This document shows, piece by piece, positions 34,395-42,874 of a stretch of DNA of 64,000 nt. Numbering within the stretch: the first letter of the stretch is position 1; the number at the start of each line of letters is the position of its first letter. The DNA comes from an uncultured Alistipes sp. (GTDB lineage Bacteria; Bacteroidota; Bacteroidia; Bacteroidales; Rikenellaceae): contig CAPXWY010000003.1 of NCBI GenBank assembly GCA_948736885.1, positions 1 to 64,000 of the forward strand, given 5' to 3'. The notes beneath the pieces are model-generated. The model was not told the origin of the DNA. It saw nothing but the letters and a program-made list of their open reading frames with translations, and ran no database searches. Both the position numbers and the translations under genes were made by a program.

Positions 34395-34416
34395 ACAAGA
34401 ACCGCGACCGGACGGC

Positions 34417-36321
34417 CTATTTGCGTCCGTTGCGGCGAAATTCGACCACCAACGCCGAGCGTGCCGGAACGAAGGTGGAATCGCTCATCGTGACCTGCTC
34501 TCCGGTCAGCACGTCGCGCCCCTGCGCGGAGAGCGACTGCGCGATTTCGGCGTAGTGCGACCATGGCACCGCCTTGCGGCCGCGCGAATTGTTGACGAAG
34601 ACGAAGACGGCATCGGTATCGTCGTAACGGAAATAGGCATAGGTGTTGTCGCGCGCGGCGAAATGGAGCGTCCGCCCTGAATGGATGACGGGCTTGGTCT
34701 TGCGCCAGTTGAACAGCCGGCTCGTATGCTCGTAAAGCTCGGCCGCGGCCCCCTTGCGCTGTGCAGGGTCGAACAGATCGACCGCATCGCCGGCCCAGCC
34801 GCCGGGGAAGTCGACGCGCAGTCCGCCGTGGCCCTGCGAGAGGTCGGCGGAGCGGAACAGCAGCTCGTCGCCCGCGAAGATCTGAGGGATGCCGCGCATC
34901 GTAGCCAGCAAGGTCATGGCGATTTTGGCCCGCCCGACGTCGCCGCGCACCAAGTCGGCCACGCGCTCGGTGTCGTGGTTGCCCGCGAAAATCATCATGC
35001 GCGAAAGGTCGTGGTAGACGAAGTCGTCGGACAAGGCGTTGTAGACCCGAATCATTCCCTCGCCCCAACGGAGCGAATCGGAGGGCAGCGCGGCGCAGAC
35101 GGCATCGCGCAGGGGAAAATCCATGATGGACGGCAGGTGCGAATCGAAGCCGTCGCGGTTGGGGTTGCCGCCCTGCCAATAGGCGAGCTGGGGCACGTCG
35201 GCCGTCCAGCACTCGCCGACGATATTGAGATTGGGATACTCACGCAACACGGCGGCGCACCACTCGCTCATGGGGCCCTTTTCGTTGTAGGGATAGGTAT
35301 CGACGCGCAGCCCGTCGAGGTCGGCGAACTCGACCCACCACACGGCCCACTGCTGGAAATAACGCAGCAGGAACGGATTGTCGAGGTTCATGTCGGGCAT
35401 CATGCGGTCGAACCAACCCCCCTCCTGCACCCGCAGGTCGTACTGCGAAGCGTTGGGGTCCATGTTGGCCGAAAAGAGGTTGTTGGTCTGCGTGTACTCG
35501 GGGAAACGGTGCACCCAATCGGCGAAGGGCAGGTCGGCCATCCACCAATGGGCCGCGCCGCAATGGTTCGTCACGATGTCCATGATGACCTTGAGCCCGC
35601 GGCGGTGGCAGGCGGCCGCATAGTCGCGGTAAAGGTCGTTCGTGCCGAAACGCGGGTCGATGCGGTAGTAGTCGGCGCAGGCGTAGCCGTGGTACGACGC
35701 GGCGGGCTCGTTGTCGAGCAGCAAGGGCGTGGCCCAGACGGCCGTGGCACCCAGCCCGGCGATATAGTCGAGGCGGTCGATCATCCCCTGCAAGTCACCG
35801 CCGTGCCGTCCGAAGAAAGCGCTGCGGTCGGCCTGCTCGGCCGTATCGGGCGTCGAATCTATCGAGGGGTCGCCGTTGGCGAAACGGTCGGGCATCAGCA
35901 GGTAAATCATATCGGCCGTGGTGAAGCTCCTGCGGTCGGCCGAACCGTCGCGGCGCGCGGCGAACTCGTAAGCGACCTTGAAGCTCTCCCCGCCGCGCGA
36001 AAAGACCAAGTAACGGGTACCGGGAACCGCTTTGGCGTCGACCTCGATGTCGACGAACAGGTAATTCGGGCTGTCGGCCTTGTGGACGCCAGCGACGCGC
36101 ACGCCCTGCGGTCCCTCGACGCGGACGGCGCATTCGGCGATGCGCTCGCCGTTGACGAGCAGCTGGAGCGGCGTACGCATGCCCACCCACCACGAAAGGG
36201 GCTCGACGCGGGCCACGCGGGCCCCGGCATCGCCGACCGACCGGGGGTCGAACTGCGGAACGCTGTTGCAGGAAATCGCCGCCATACACACCAGAAATAT
36301 GAGAAAACGAAGAAGTTTCAT
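34417..36321 (-). CDS. Neopullulanase-like GH13 lipoprotein (SusA-like)
   Basis: Hydrolyses alpha-1,4 (and possibly alpha-1,6) bonds in malto-oligosaccharides or pullulan fragments. The 634-aa protein has a lipobox (AISC, C18), an N-terminal cyclomaltodextrinase-type beta domain (about 30-125) and a GH13 barrel with nucleophile D341 (GLRVDTYPY), acid E370 (VGECW) and D450 (FAGNHDTER). A C-terminal beta domain follows. Architecture matches Bacteroides SusA, although SusA itself is usually regarded as periplasmic and soluble. It is the last gene of the locus, 5 bp after another GH13. Confidence 0.88.
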   Translation of the reverse strand: MKLLRFLIFLVCMAAISCNSVPQFDPRSVGDAGARVARVEPLSWWVGMRTPLQLLVNGERIAECAVRVEGPQGVRVAGVHKADSPNYLFVDIEVDAKAVPGTRYLVFSRGGESFKVAYEFAARRDGSADRRSFTTADMIYLLMPDRFANGDPSIDSTPDTAEQADRSAFFGRHGGDLQGMIDRLDYIAGLGATAVWATPLLLDNEPAASYHGYACADYYRIDPRFGTNDLYRDYAAACHRRGLKVIMDIVTNHCGAAHWWMADLPFADWVHRFPEYTQTNNLFSANMDPNASQYDLRVQEGGWFDRMMPDMNLDNPFLLRYFQQWAVWWVEFADLDGLRVDTYPYNEKGPMSEWCAAVLREYPNLNIVGECWTADVPQLAYWQGGNPNRDGFDSHLPSIMDFPLRDAVCAALPSDSLRWGEGMIRVYNALSDDFVYHDLSRMMIFAGNHDTERVADLVRGDVGRAKIAMTLLATMRGIPQIFAGDELLFRSADLSQGHGGLRVDFPGGWAGDAVDLFDPAQRKGAAAELYEHTSRLFNWRKTKPVIHSGRTLHFAARDNTYAYFRYDDTDAVFVFVNNSRGRKAVPWSHYAEIAQSLSAQGRDVLTGEQVTMSDSTFVPARSALVVEFRRNGRK

Positions 36322-36326
36322 AAGTT

Positions 36327-37601
36327 TTATCGGGTCAGAATCCGGTAACTCCAGGGCGCCATGTCCTCGGCGACCCACTCCGGAAGGTTATATTCGGCCC
36401 CGGTCATCGCGTCGGTGTAGCGTCCGGCGTAGATACCGGTGGCGTACTCGGCGCGGATGGCATAGGGCGACAGGTTCATGATGGCGACGACGCGGTTGTC
36501 GGGCGTCTCACGCACCAGCGTCATCAGGCAATCCTCGGCATTGTTGCGGATTTCGACCATCTCGCCGCCCGTCTCCCCGGCCGCCAAGGCGGCGTTTTCG
36601 TGCCGCAACTTTGTGAGACGCCGATAGAAACGGGTGAAGCCGTTGAGCTCGTAGACCGGAATGGGGTCGCGGTCGAAAAAGGCGAACGCATGGTCGTAAC
36701 CGACCTCCTGCCCGGTGTAGACGAGCGGCAGGCCGCGCGGCACGACGAACGAGAAGACGGCCATCGCCTCGCGGGCGTCGCCGAAGCGGTCGAACTCCGA
36801 ACCCGACCACGAATTCTCGTCGTGGTTCGAGGTGAAAGCCAGCCGCATGGCCGAACGGGAATAACGCTCGCGGTCGGCATAGATGTAGTCGCGCAACGCG
36901 GTGACGCGGGTTCGCTGCTGCGCCACGTCGACCATCAGGTGGTGCATTTCCCACGCATAGCAGGCGTCGAACGCCCCCTCCTCGAAGAGGTTGGTCTCCT
37001 CGGCCTCGGCGAGCATGAAAAGATCGGGCTTCGTCCGCCGGAGCCGCCGGACGGTGGTGTTCCAGAACTCCACGGGCACCAGCATGGCCATGTCGCAGCG
37101 GAAACCGTCGACATGATGGTCCCGCAACCAGAATTCCATCGCTTCGGCCTGCGCATCCCACACTGCGGGGTTGGAATAGTCGAGCTTGGCCGTATCGGTC
37201 CAGTCCCACGGCACGGCGGGACGCCCCTGGTCGTCGTAGACGTAGAAATCGGGGTGCTCCGTAATCCAACGGGCATCGCGCGCGGTATGATTGGCCACCC
37301 AGTCCAACAACACCTTCATGCCGAGCCTGTGCGCCTCGGTCACGAACGCGTCGAAATCCTCCAAAGTCCCCAACTCGGAGTTGACGGCGCAGTAATCGCG
37401 AATCGAATAATACGACCCCAACGACCCCTTGCGGCCCTCCTCGCCGATGGGACAGACGGGCATGAGCCACACGGCGTCGATGCCCAGGTCGCGCAGAAAA
37501 GCGAGCCGGGCGGCGGCCGCGCGCAACGTACCCTCGTGGGTGAGCTGGCGCACGTTCATTTCATAAAGGACGGAACGGTAACTCCAATCGGGATGCAGCA
37601 T
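36327..37601 (-). CDS. GH13 alpha-amylase-family enzyme without signal peptide
   Basis: A 424-aa single-barrel GH13 enzyme. The active-site residues are present: D170 (GFRCDMA), E199 (LAEAEE) and D261 (FTSNHDENSW). The N-terminus MLHPDWSYRSVLYEMNVRQL begins directly in the catalytic domain. No signal peptide or lipobox can be found, and the 105-bp gap upstream is repeat DNA, so a cytoplasmic location is likely. It is clearly a duplicate of the next gene upstream (37,707-39,038), sharing YEMNVRQ, RKGSLGSYY and TSNHDENSW. It could act on imported malto-oligosaccharides. Confidence 0.88.
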   Translation of the reverse strand: MLHPDWSYRSVLYEMNVRQLTHEGTLRAAAARLAFLRDLGIDAVWLMPVCPIGEEGRKGSLGSYYSIRDYCAVNSELGTLEDFDAFVTEAHRLGMKVLLDWVANHTARDARWITEHPDFYVYDDQGRPAVPWDWTDTAKLDYSNPAVWDAQAEAMEFWLRDHHVDGFRCDMAMLVPVEFWNTTVRRLRRTKPDLFMLAEAEETNLFEEGAFDACYAWEMHHLMVDVAQQRTRVTALRDYIYADRERYSRSAMRLAFTSNHDENSWSGSEFDRFGDAREAMAVFSFVVPRGLPLVYTGQEVGYDHAFAFFDRDPIPVYELNGFTRFYRRLTKLRHENAALAAGETGGEMVEIRNNAEDCLMTLVRETPDNRVVAIMNLSPYAIRAEYATGIYAGRYTDAMTGAEYNLPEWVAEDMAPWSYRILTR

Positions 37602-37602
37602 A

Positions 37603-37713
37603 AAAAATCGAGAATTAAAAATTAAGAATTAAAAATCGTTTTTGTCGCCCTGGGATATACGAAATTCGGAGCGGCATCGCGATTTTTAATTCTTAATTTT
37701 TCATTTTTAATTG
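37603..37713. repeat. Inverted-repeat element with heptameric arms between two GH13 genes
   Basis: Left arm 37,603-37,637 and right arm 37,680-37,713 are nearly perfect complements (AATTAAAAATTAAGAATTA versus its T-rich mirror) around a 42-bp core. It lies exactly between the duplicated GH13 genes, with the right arm containing the stop codon of the upstream one. Confidence 0.8.
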
Positions 37714-39038
37714 ACCAATATCAGGTATTCCCACGGACCGAGGGCGAACTCCTCGCCGGGGACGATCGTGCGTTTCGCTCCGGTCATGGCGTCGGTGTAC
37801 TCGCCGCCGACCTCGACGGTCGGAATGACGGGCTGCTGCCTGGCCGAGAGGTTGAACAAGCAGACCACCTTGTTGTCGCCCGCCGTACGTGTGAAGGCCA
37901 TCAAATCGCTGACGGCACCGCCCATGTAAGCCATTTCGCCGCCAGCGGCACCGCTTGCCAACGCGGGATTGTCATGACGCAGGGCATTGAGCTTCGTATA
38001 GAACGCCGTCCACCGGTTGGGCTCCCACGCCGGGACGGGGTCTTTCTCGAAGAAAGCGAACCGATGGTCGTAGCCGATTTCCTGGCCGGTGTAGATGAGC
38101 GGCAGGCTCTGCGGCAACACGTAGGTCAGCGCGGCCATCGTTGCGGCGGCATCGCCCATGCGCTCGAACTCGGTGCCGGCCCACGAATTCTCATCGTGGT
38201 TGGAGGTGAACATCATCCGGTGAGCCGAGGCGGGGTAACGCTCGCTATCGGCCTGAAGGTATGCACGCAGATCGGCGGCCGACTTGTCGCCCCGGGCGAT
38301 GGCGTTGAGCAGATGGTGCAGCTCCCAGGCATAGGTGGCGTCGAAGCCGTCGGCATGGAACTGCGGACCCTCGGCCTCGGCCAGCAGGAACAGATCGGGG
38401 CGCACGGCGCGCAGGCGCACGAAAGCATCGGTCCAGAAGTCGTCGGGCATCTCCTTGGCGGCATCGCAGCGGAAGCCGTCGACGCCCTTGTCGGTCCAGA
38501 ACTTCAGCACGTCGAACATAGCCTCGCGCACGGCGGGCGTGGCGTAGTTGAGCTTGGCTATGTCGGTCCAGTCGTACTGTACGACGGGAACTCCGGTCGA
38601 ATCGCGCACGTACCACTCGGAGGGCATCTCCGTCACCCACGCATGGTCGGGCGAGGTGTGGTTGGCCACATAGTCGAGGATGACGCGCATGCCCAGCTTG
38701 TGGGCGCGGTCGAGGAACCGCTCGAAATCGGCCATCGTACCGAACTCGGGGTTGATGGCGCGGTAGTCGCGGATGGCGTAGTAGGAACCCAGCGACCCCT
38801 TGCGGCCCTTTTCGCCGATGGGATAGACGGGCATGAGCCACACGATGTCGACGCCCAGCTCGCGCAGGCGGGGCAGCTGCCGTTCGGCGGCGGCGAAAGT
38901 GCCCTCGGGGGTGAACTGGCGCACGTTCATTTCGTAGAGTACGGTGCTGCCGGCCCACTCGGCAGGAGCCTGGGGACGGGAAGTGCAGGAAGCGGCCAGA
39001 AGCAGCGCCGCGAACAGCAGGTTGAAAAGTCGTTTCAT
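37707..39038 (-). CDS. GH13 alpha-amylase-family lipoprotein
   Basis: A 443-aa lipoprotein (lipobox AASC, C18) with a compact GH13 barrel: D192 (GFRCDAA), E221 (LAEAEG), D282 (FTSNHDENSW), and a short C-terminal beta domain. It probably trims malto-oligosaccharides at the outer membrane or in the periplasm. It starts 4 bp after the next GH13 gene in the operon. Close similarity to the signal-less GH13 protein downstream points to tandem duplication. Its last codons (V-N-stop) lie in a heptamer repeat. Confidence 0.9.
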   Translation of the reverse strand: MKRLFNLLFAALLLAASCTSRPQAPAEWAGSTVLYEMNVRQFTPEGTFAAAERQLPRLRELGVDIVWLMPVYPIGEKGRKGSLGSYYAIRDYRAINPEFGTMADFERFLDRAHKLGMRVILDYVANHTSPDHAWVTEMPSEWYVRDSTGVPVVQYDWTDIAKLNYATPAVREAMFDVLKFWTDKGVDGFRCDAAKEMPDDFWTDAFVRLRAVRPDLFLLAEAEGPQFHADGFDATYAWELHHLLNAIARGDKSAADLRAYLQADSERYPASAHRMMFTSNHDENSWAGTEFERMGDAAATMAALTYVLPQSLPLIYTGQEIGYDHRFAFFEKDPVPAWEPNRWTAFYTKLNALRHDNPALASGAAGGEMAYMGGAVSDLMAFTRTAGDNKVVCLFNLSARQQPVIPTVEVGGEYTDAMTGAKRTIVPGEEFALGPWEYLILVN

Positions 39039-39042
39039 AGTC

Positions 39043-41139
39043 TTATTTTGTTTCGGTCAGTATCTCGAATCCGGCGGCCGGGAGCTCTACGCAAAGACGA
39101 CCGTCGGGCCGGAAGCCGAAAGCGGCTCCAAAGTTAGCTTTTAATTTTCGATTTTCATCGAAGCGGGCGGGCAGAATGCACTCGGCCTGCTGCGGGCGGT
39201 TGCCCGTATTGAGCACGACGATGACGAACTCGCCCATGTAAGCGCGGGCGAAAATCCACACCTCGTCGGTCAGCGCGAGGGTCGTCATGTCGCCGTAGAG
39301 AAGCGGCATCGACGTGCGGCGCAGGCCGACCAACGCGCGGGTCAGCTCGCGCTGCGCCTGCTCGCGGGGCGAATAACCGTCGAAACGCATCATCCGGCGG
39401 TTGTCGGGGTCGTTGGCCCCCGGTTCGCCGTACTCGTCGCCCTGGTAGATGCAGGGCACGCCGGGAAGGGTGCAGTTGAGCGCCTGAATCAAAGCCAGCT
39501 TGCGGTAACCGATGCTGTCGCCCACGCCCACTTCGCGTGTCCATCCGGCCGCCTTGTGGTCCTCGTCGGGCGAGAGGGCGCCCCCGGCCAGCGAAATCAA
39601 ACGAGCCTTGTCGTGGTTGCCCGTGATGTTGCCCATCGTATGGTGGGCGCCGTAGGCGGCGAGCGACTGCTCCGCGACGGCGGCCAGGTGCCGCACCGAA
39701 CGGCCCCGCGTGAGGACGTCGAGCGCCGTATGGTAGACGTTGAAATCGAACTGCGCGTCGATCATGCCGCTGCGCACGTAGGAACCTATCAGCTCGGGCG
39801 AACCGTAAGTCTCGCCTATCTGCCACAGGTCGCGGTCGGGAAAGCGCTGCTTCATCTTGCGGGTGAGCATGCGCCAGTAATTCTCGGGGATGTGCTTGCA
39901 GGCGTCGTGGCGGAAGCCGTCGAGATCGTATTCGGCGACCCAGTAGAGCGCCGAATCGGTCATCGGGCCGCACACCTCGGGCCGCTCGAGGTCGAGCGTG
40001 GGAATGTGCTCGTCGAACCACGTAGTCAGCCGCTCGTCGTCCCACAGCTCGAGGTTCTTGCGGCCGTCGGGCAGATAGAGGGGCGTCACCCAGTCGGGAT
40101 GCGCCTGCAAGACGGGCGAATGGATGTGCAGGTGGTTGGCCACGTAGTCGAGGATGACATTCATCCCGTGCGCATGAGCGACGGCGAGCAGCGCATGGAG
40201 GTCGTCAGAGGTGCCGAAACGGTCGTCGACGCGGGTGGTATGGATGGGCCAGTAGCCGTGGTAGCCCGAAAAACGGGTGAACGGCTCCTTGTTGAGCCCC
40301 CACGCGTCGCGCGGGTTCTGCGTGACGGGCGAAATCCAGAGCGTCGTGACGCCGAGCGAATCGAAGAATCCGGCTTCGATGCGCTGCACGATGCCGCGCA
40401 GGTCGCCACCCTGGTAATCGACCTGCGGCAGCACGTCGGGACGCCGCAACGGCGCATCGTTGGAGGGGTCGCCGTTCTCGAAGCGGTCGATCATCAACGA
40501 GTAGAGCACCTGCGCCTGTTTGTCGTGGCGCGTGAGCTGCGCCGCATCGGTCACGGGGCGGCCGTCGGCCAACGGAATCAGCAGATCGTTGAAACGGGCA
40601 TCGTCGGCCGCGGCGAAAATCCGCAGCCACGAACGTCCGGCGGCGCGGGCGTCGGCCGGAATGCGGACGGTCAACCCGTCGTCCGAGAGGGTCACCGCCT
40701 TGTCGGGCAGACGGCAGTTCTGCCACAAAGCCACCGCCTTGCGGGGTTCCTGCGAAGTTTTCACGAACACTTTCCGGCCGTCGCACCCCTCGCTGAATGC
40801 CCACGCTTCGGACCTCGGTCCGCCGAGCGCAGCCACGGAGAGAGCACGCCCCCCGGTCCACGCCTCGAACGTGGCGACGAACGGCCCCTCGGGCGCCGTG
40901 ACGACGAACTCGGACCAGTCATCGGCGGCCGGAATCACCTCCAGCGCTGCGGAAGTGACCGAATCGGCCTGCTCCCACTGCGGGAAGTAATCGGTCAGCA
41001 ACAAACGGTTTTCGCCCGCCTGCAACAAGGCGGGGACGACGGGCTGCGCATTTCCGGCAGCGGGCAAATCCGGGAAAACCCGGCTGCGGCAGCCGCACGC
41101 CAGCGCGGCGGCGGCCAACAAAAAGACGAAACGTTTCAT
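39043..41139 (-). CDS. GH13 alpha-amylase lipoprotein with N-terminal accessory domains
   Basis: A 698-aa probable lipoprotein (cysteines C15 and C17 end the hydrophobic leader). Residues about 25-200 form one or two beta-sandwich domains, possibly carbohydrate-binding. They are followed by a GH13 barrel with nucleophile D412 (GFRHDACKH), acid E443 (WQIGETYG) and the third aspartate in ITGNHDKARL, then a C-terminal beta domain. The start codon overlaps the stop of the preceding GH13 gene (ATGA), so the two are translationally coupled. The frame continues 142 codons upstream inside that gene, without a signal peptide, and was rejected. Confidence 0.9.
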   Translation of the reverse strand: MKRFVFLLAAAALACGCRSRVFPDLPAAGNAQPVVPALLQAGENRLLLTDYFPQWEQADSVTSAALEVIPAADDWSEFVVTAPEGPFVATFEAWTGGRALSVAALGGPRSEAWAFSEGCDGRKVFVKTSQEPRKAVALWQNCRLPDKAVTLSDDGLTVRIPADARAAGRSWLRIFAAADDARFNDLLIPLADGRPVTDAAQLTRHDKQAQVLYSLMIDRFENGDPSNDAPLRRPDVLPQVDYQGGDLRGIVQRIEAGFFDSLGVTTLWISPVTQNPRDAWGLNKEPFTRFSGYHGYWPIHTTRVDDRFGTSDDLHALLAVAHAHGMNVILDYVANHLHIHSPVLQAHPDWVTPLYLPDGRKNLELWDDERLTTWFDEHIPTLDLERPEVCGPMTDSALYWVAEYDLDGFRHDACKHIPENYWRMLTRKMKQRFPDRDLWQIGETYGSPELIGSYVRSGMIDAQFDFNVYHTALDVLTRGRSVRHLAAVAEQSLAAYGAHHTMGNITGNHDKARLISLAGGALSPDEDHKAAGWTREVGVGDSIGYRKLALIQALNCTLPGVPCIYQGDEYGEPGANDPDNRRMMRFDGYSPREQAQRELTRALVGLRRTSMPLLYGDMTTLALTDEVWIFARAYMGEFVIVVLNTGNRPQQAECILPARFDENRKLKANFGAAFGFRPDGRLCVELPAAGFEILTETK

Positions 41140-42803
41140 CGGGACTGCATTTCCAGGATAATCGAAGAATAAGGCGGCATCGTGAGCGTATGGCTGTCGC
41201 CCTGCGAAGAGAGCGCCACACCGTTCATGTCGGCCACGGGAGCTGCGACAGCCCCTTTGAACGCATAGCTGCACTGCGTGGCGGAGACGTTGTGCACGAC
41301 CAGCAACTTCTCGCTTCCGGCCGTGCGGTAGAAAGCCATCACCTGCTTGTCGGCCGACGAAGCGTCGTCGAACCACTCGGGCAGCTCGATGGCGCCCTCG
41401 GCCAACGCGGGATAGGTGTTGCGCAGGCGCATGAACTTGCGATAGACGTTGTAGAGCGACGCGGCGCTTTCGGCCTGCACGGCCACGCTGCCCACGCCCG
41501 TGTCGGTGTTCTTGGTCGACGAAATCCAGGTCGGACGCTCCGCATCCTCGGCCTTGGGCTTCCAAAGCATCGGCTCGCGCACGTTGCGGTCACCGCCCTT
41601 TTCGGTCTTGTCGCCGAAGAAACCGAGCTCCTCACCGTAGTAGATATAAGGCGAACCCACCGACGTGAGCAACACGGCCGCAGCCATCTTGCAGCGTTGG
41701 AGCGAAACGGCGTGCGAACCTCCGACCTCGGTGCGGGCGCGGCTCTCGTCGTGGTTGGAGAGCTTGGTGGCCTGGATGAAATCGGGGCGCTCGGCCGCAA
41801 AAACCTCGCGCTCGGCGATCATGTCCTTGGGGAACCACTTGGCGTGGTCGTTCTTGAGGGCGTAGAGCAGGCGGTCGGCCCACGCTGTGAAGTCGAACAG
41901 CGCAGGCAATCCCCTATAATACCCGGCCATCTGCTCGGTGGCCATCCAGCACTCCCCTACCATGTAGATGTCCTTGAACCCGAGAGCCGATTTGCCCTGG
42001 AAATGGGCGTTGAGCTCGGAATAGAACTTACCCAGCCACGTGGGATTCTCGTCCGAAGTATCGCTGTCGTAGATGTGCTTCACGGCGTCGAGCCGGAAGC
42101 CGTCGACCCCCTTGCCGACCCAGAACTTGGCGGCGTCGGTCAGCGCGACGAACGCACCGCTCTGCTCGCACGAAGCGGCGGGACCGTAGTTGAGGTCGGG
42201 CATCGAACGATCGAAAACGCCCTGATAGAACCAGTCGGTCGTACCCGACGGCACGGCGATCCACCCCGGTTTGGCGGTCTGCGAAAAGTGGTAGAAATCA
42301 CGGTAAGGGCTGCCCGCACTCTTGCAGGCCTCGACGAACCACGGGCAATAATGCGACGTGTGGTTGGGCACGAAGTCGAGGATGACGCGGATTTTACGCT
42401 TATGAGCCTCGGCGACGAGGTTTTCGAGGTCGGCGAGCGTGCCGTAGTCGGGATTGACGGCCGTGTAGTCGATGACGTCGTAGCCGTGCTCCGAATCGCA
42501 GGTGTAGATGGGCAGCAGCCAGATGCCCGCCACGCCCAGGTCGTCGAGATAATCGAGTTTGGCCGTGACGCCGTTCAGGTCGCCGATGCCGTCGCCGTCG
42601 CTGTCGGCGAACGAACGGACATAGATTTCGTAGAAGACCCCGGCGCGCTTCTCGCCGTCGAAAGGCCGCGCGTCGTACTGCGACACCTGGTCGACGATGT
42701 CCTTGCCGGAAGGTTCGGGAGAGGGACCGGGGATGCCGCCCGGTTTGTCGGAGTTGCAGGCCGCCGCCAGCAAGGCGGCACAAAGCAGGAAATAACGTAG
42801 CAT
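41136..42803 (-). CDS. Surface alpha-amylase, SusG-like GH13 lipoprotein
   Basis: Cuts starch or glycogen into malto-oligosaccharides, probably at the cell surface. The 555-aa lipoprotein (lipobox AAAC, C16) has a short Pro/Gly/Ser linker (SDKPGGIPGPSPEPS) and a GH13 barrel with D239 (GFRLDAVKH), E284 (VGECW) and D352 (LSNHDESR). The DGIGDLNGV motif near residue 72 is typical of the SusG-like subfamily. It lacks the internal carbohydrate-binding insert seen in B. thetaiotaomicron SusG, judging by length. It follows the SusF-like gene across a 71-bp gap containing a perfect 11-bp hairpin. Confidence 0.9.
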   Translation of the reverse strand: MLRYFLLCAALLAAACNSDKPGGIPGPSPEPSGKDIVDQVSQYDARPFDGEKRAGVFYEIYVRSFADSDGDGIGDLNGVTAKLDYLDDLGVAGIWLLPIYTCDSEHGYDVIDYTAVNPDYGTLADLENLVAEAHKRKIRVILDFVPNHTSHYCPWFVEACKSAGSPYRDFYHFSQTAKPGWIAVPSGTTDWFYQGVFDRSMPDLNYGPAASCEQSGAFVALTDAAKFWVGKGVDGFRLDAVKHIYDSDTSDENPTWLGKFYSELNAHFQGKSALGFKDIYMVGECWMATEQMAGYYRGLPALFDFTAWADRLLYALKNDHAKWFPKDMIAEREVFAAERPDFIQATKLSNHDESRARTEVGGSHAVSLQRCKMAAAVLLTSVGSPYIYYGEELGFFGDKTEKGGDRNVREPMLWKPKAEDAERPTWISSTKNTDTGVGSVAVQAESAASLYNVYRKFMRLRNTYPALAEGAIELPEWFDDASSADKQVMAFYRTAGSEKLLVVHNVSATQCSYAFKGAVAAPVADMNGVALSSQGDSHTLTMPPYSSIILEMQSR

Positions 42804-42831
42804 GGCAGAATATTCGGTTAGGATAGTAGAA

Positions 42832-42859
42832 ACCGGCGTGCCGGTCAGGGCACGCCGGT
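42832..42859 (-). promoter_or_regulatory. Intra-operon hairpin after the SusF-like gene
   Basis: ACCGGCGTGCC and GGCACGCCGGT form a perfect 11-bp stem with a 6-base loop. No T-run follows, so it is more likely a processing or mRNA-stabilising element than a terminator. Confidence 0.55.
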
Positions 42860-42874
42860 CAAAGAACGGGGCGC

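Noticed and set aside
39043..41565. 142-codon N-terminal extension of the GH13 gene
   Set aside because: It lies wholly inside the preceding GH13 gene; the shorter start gives a lipoprotein signal and an ATGA overlap.
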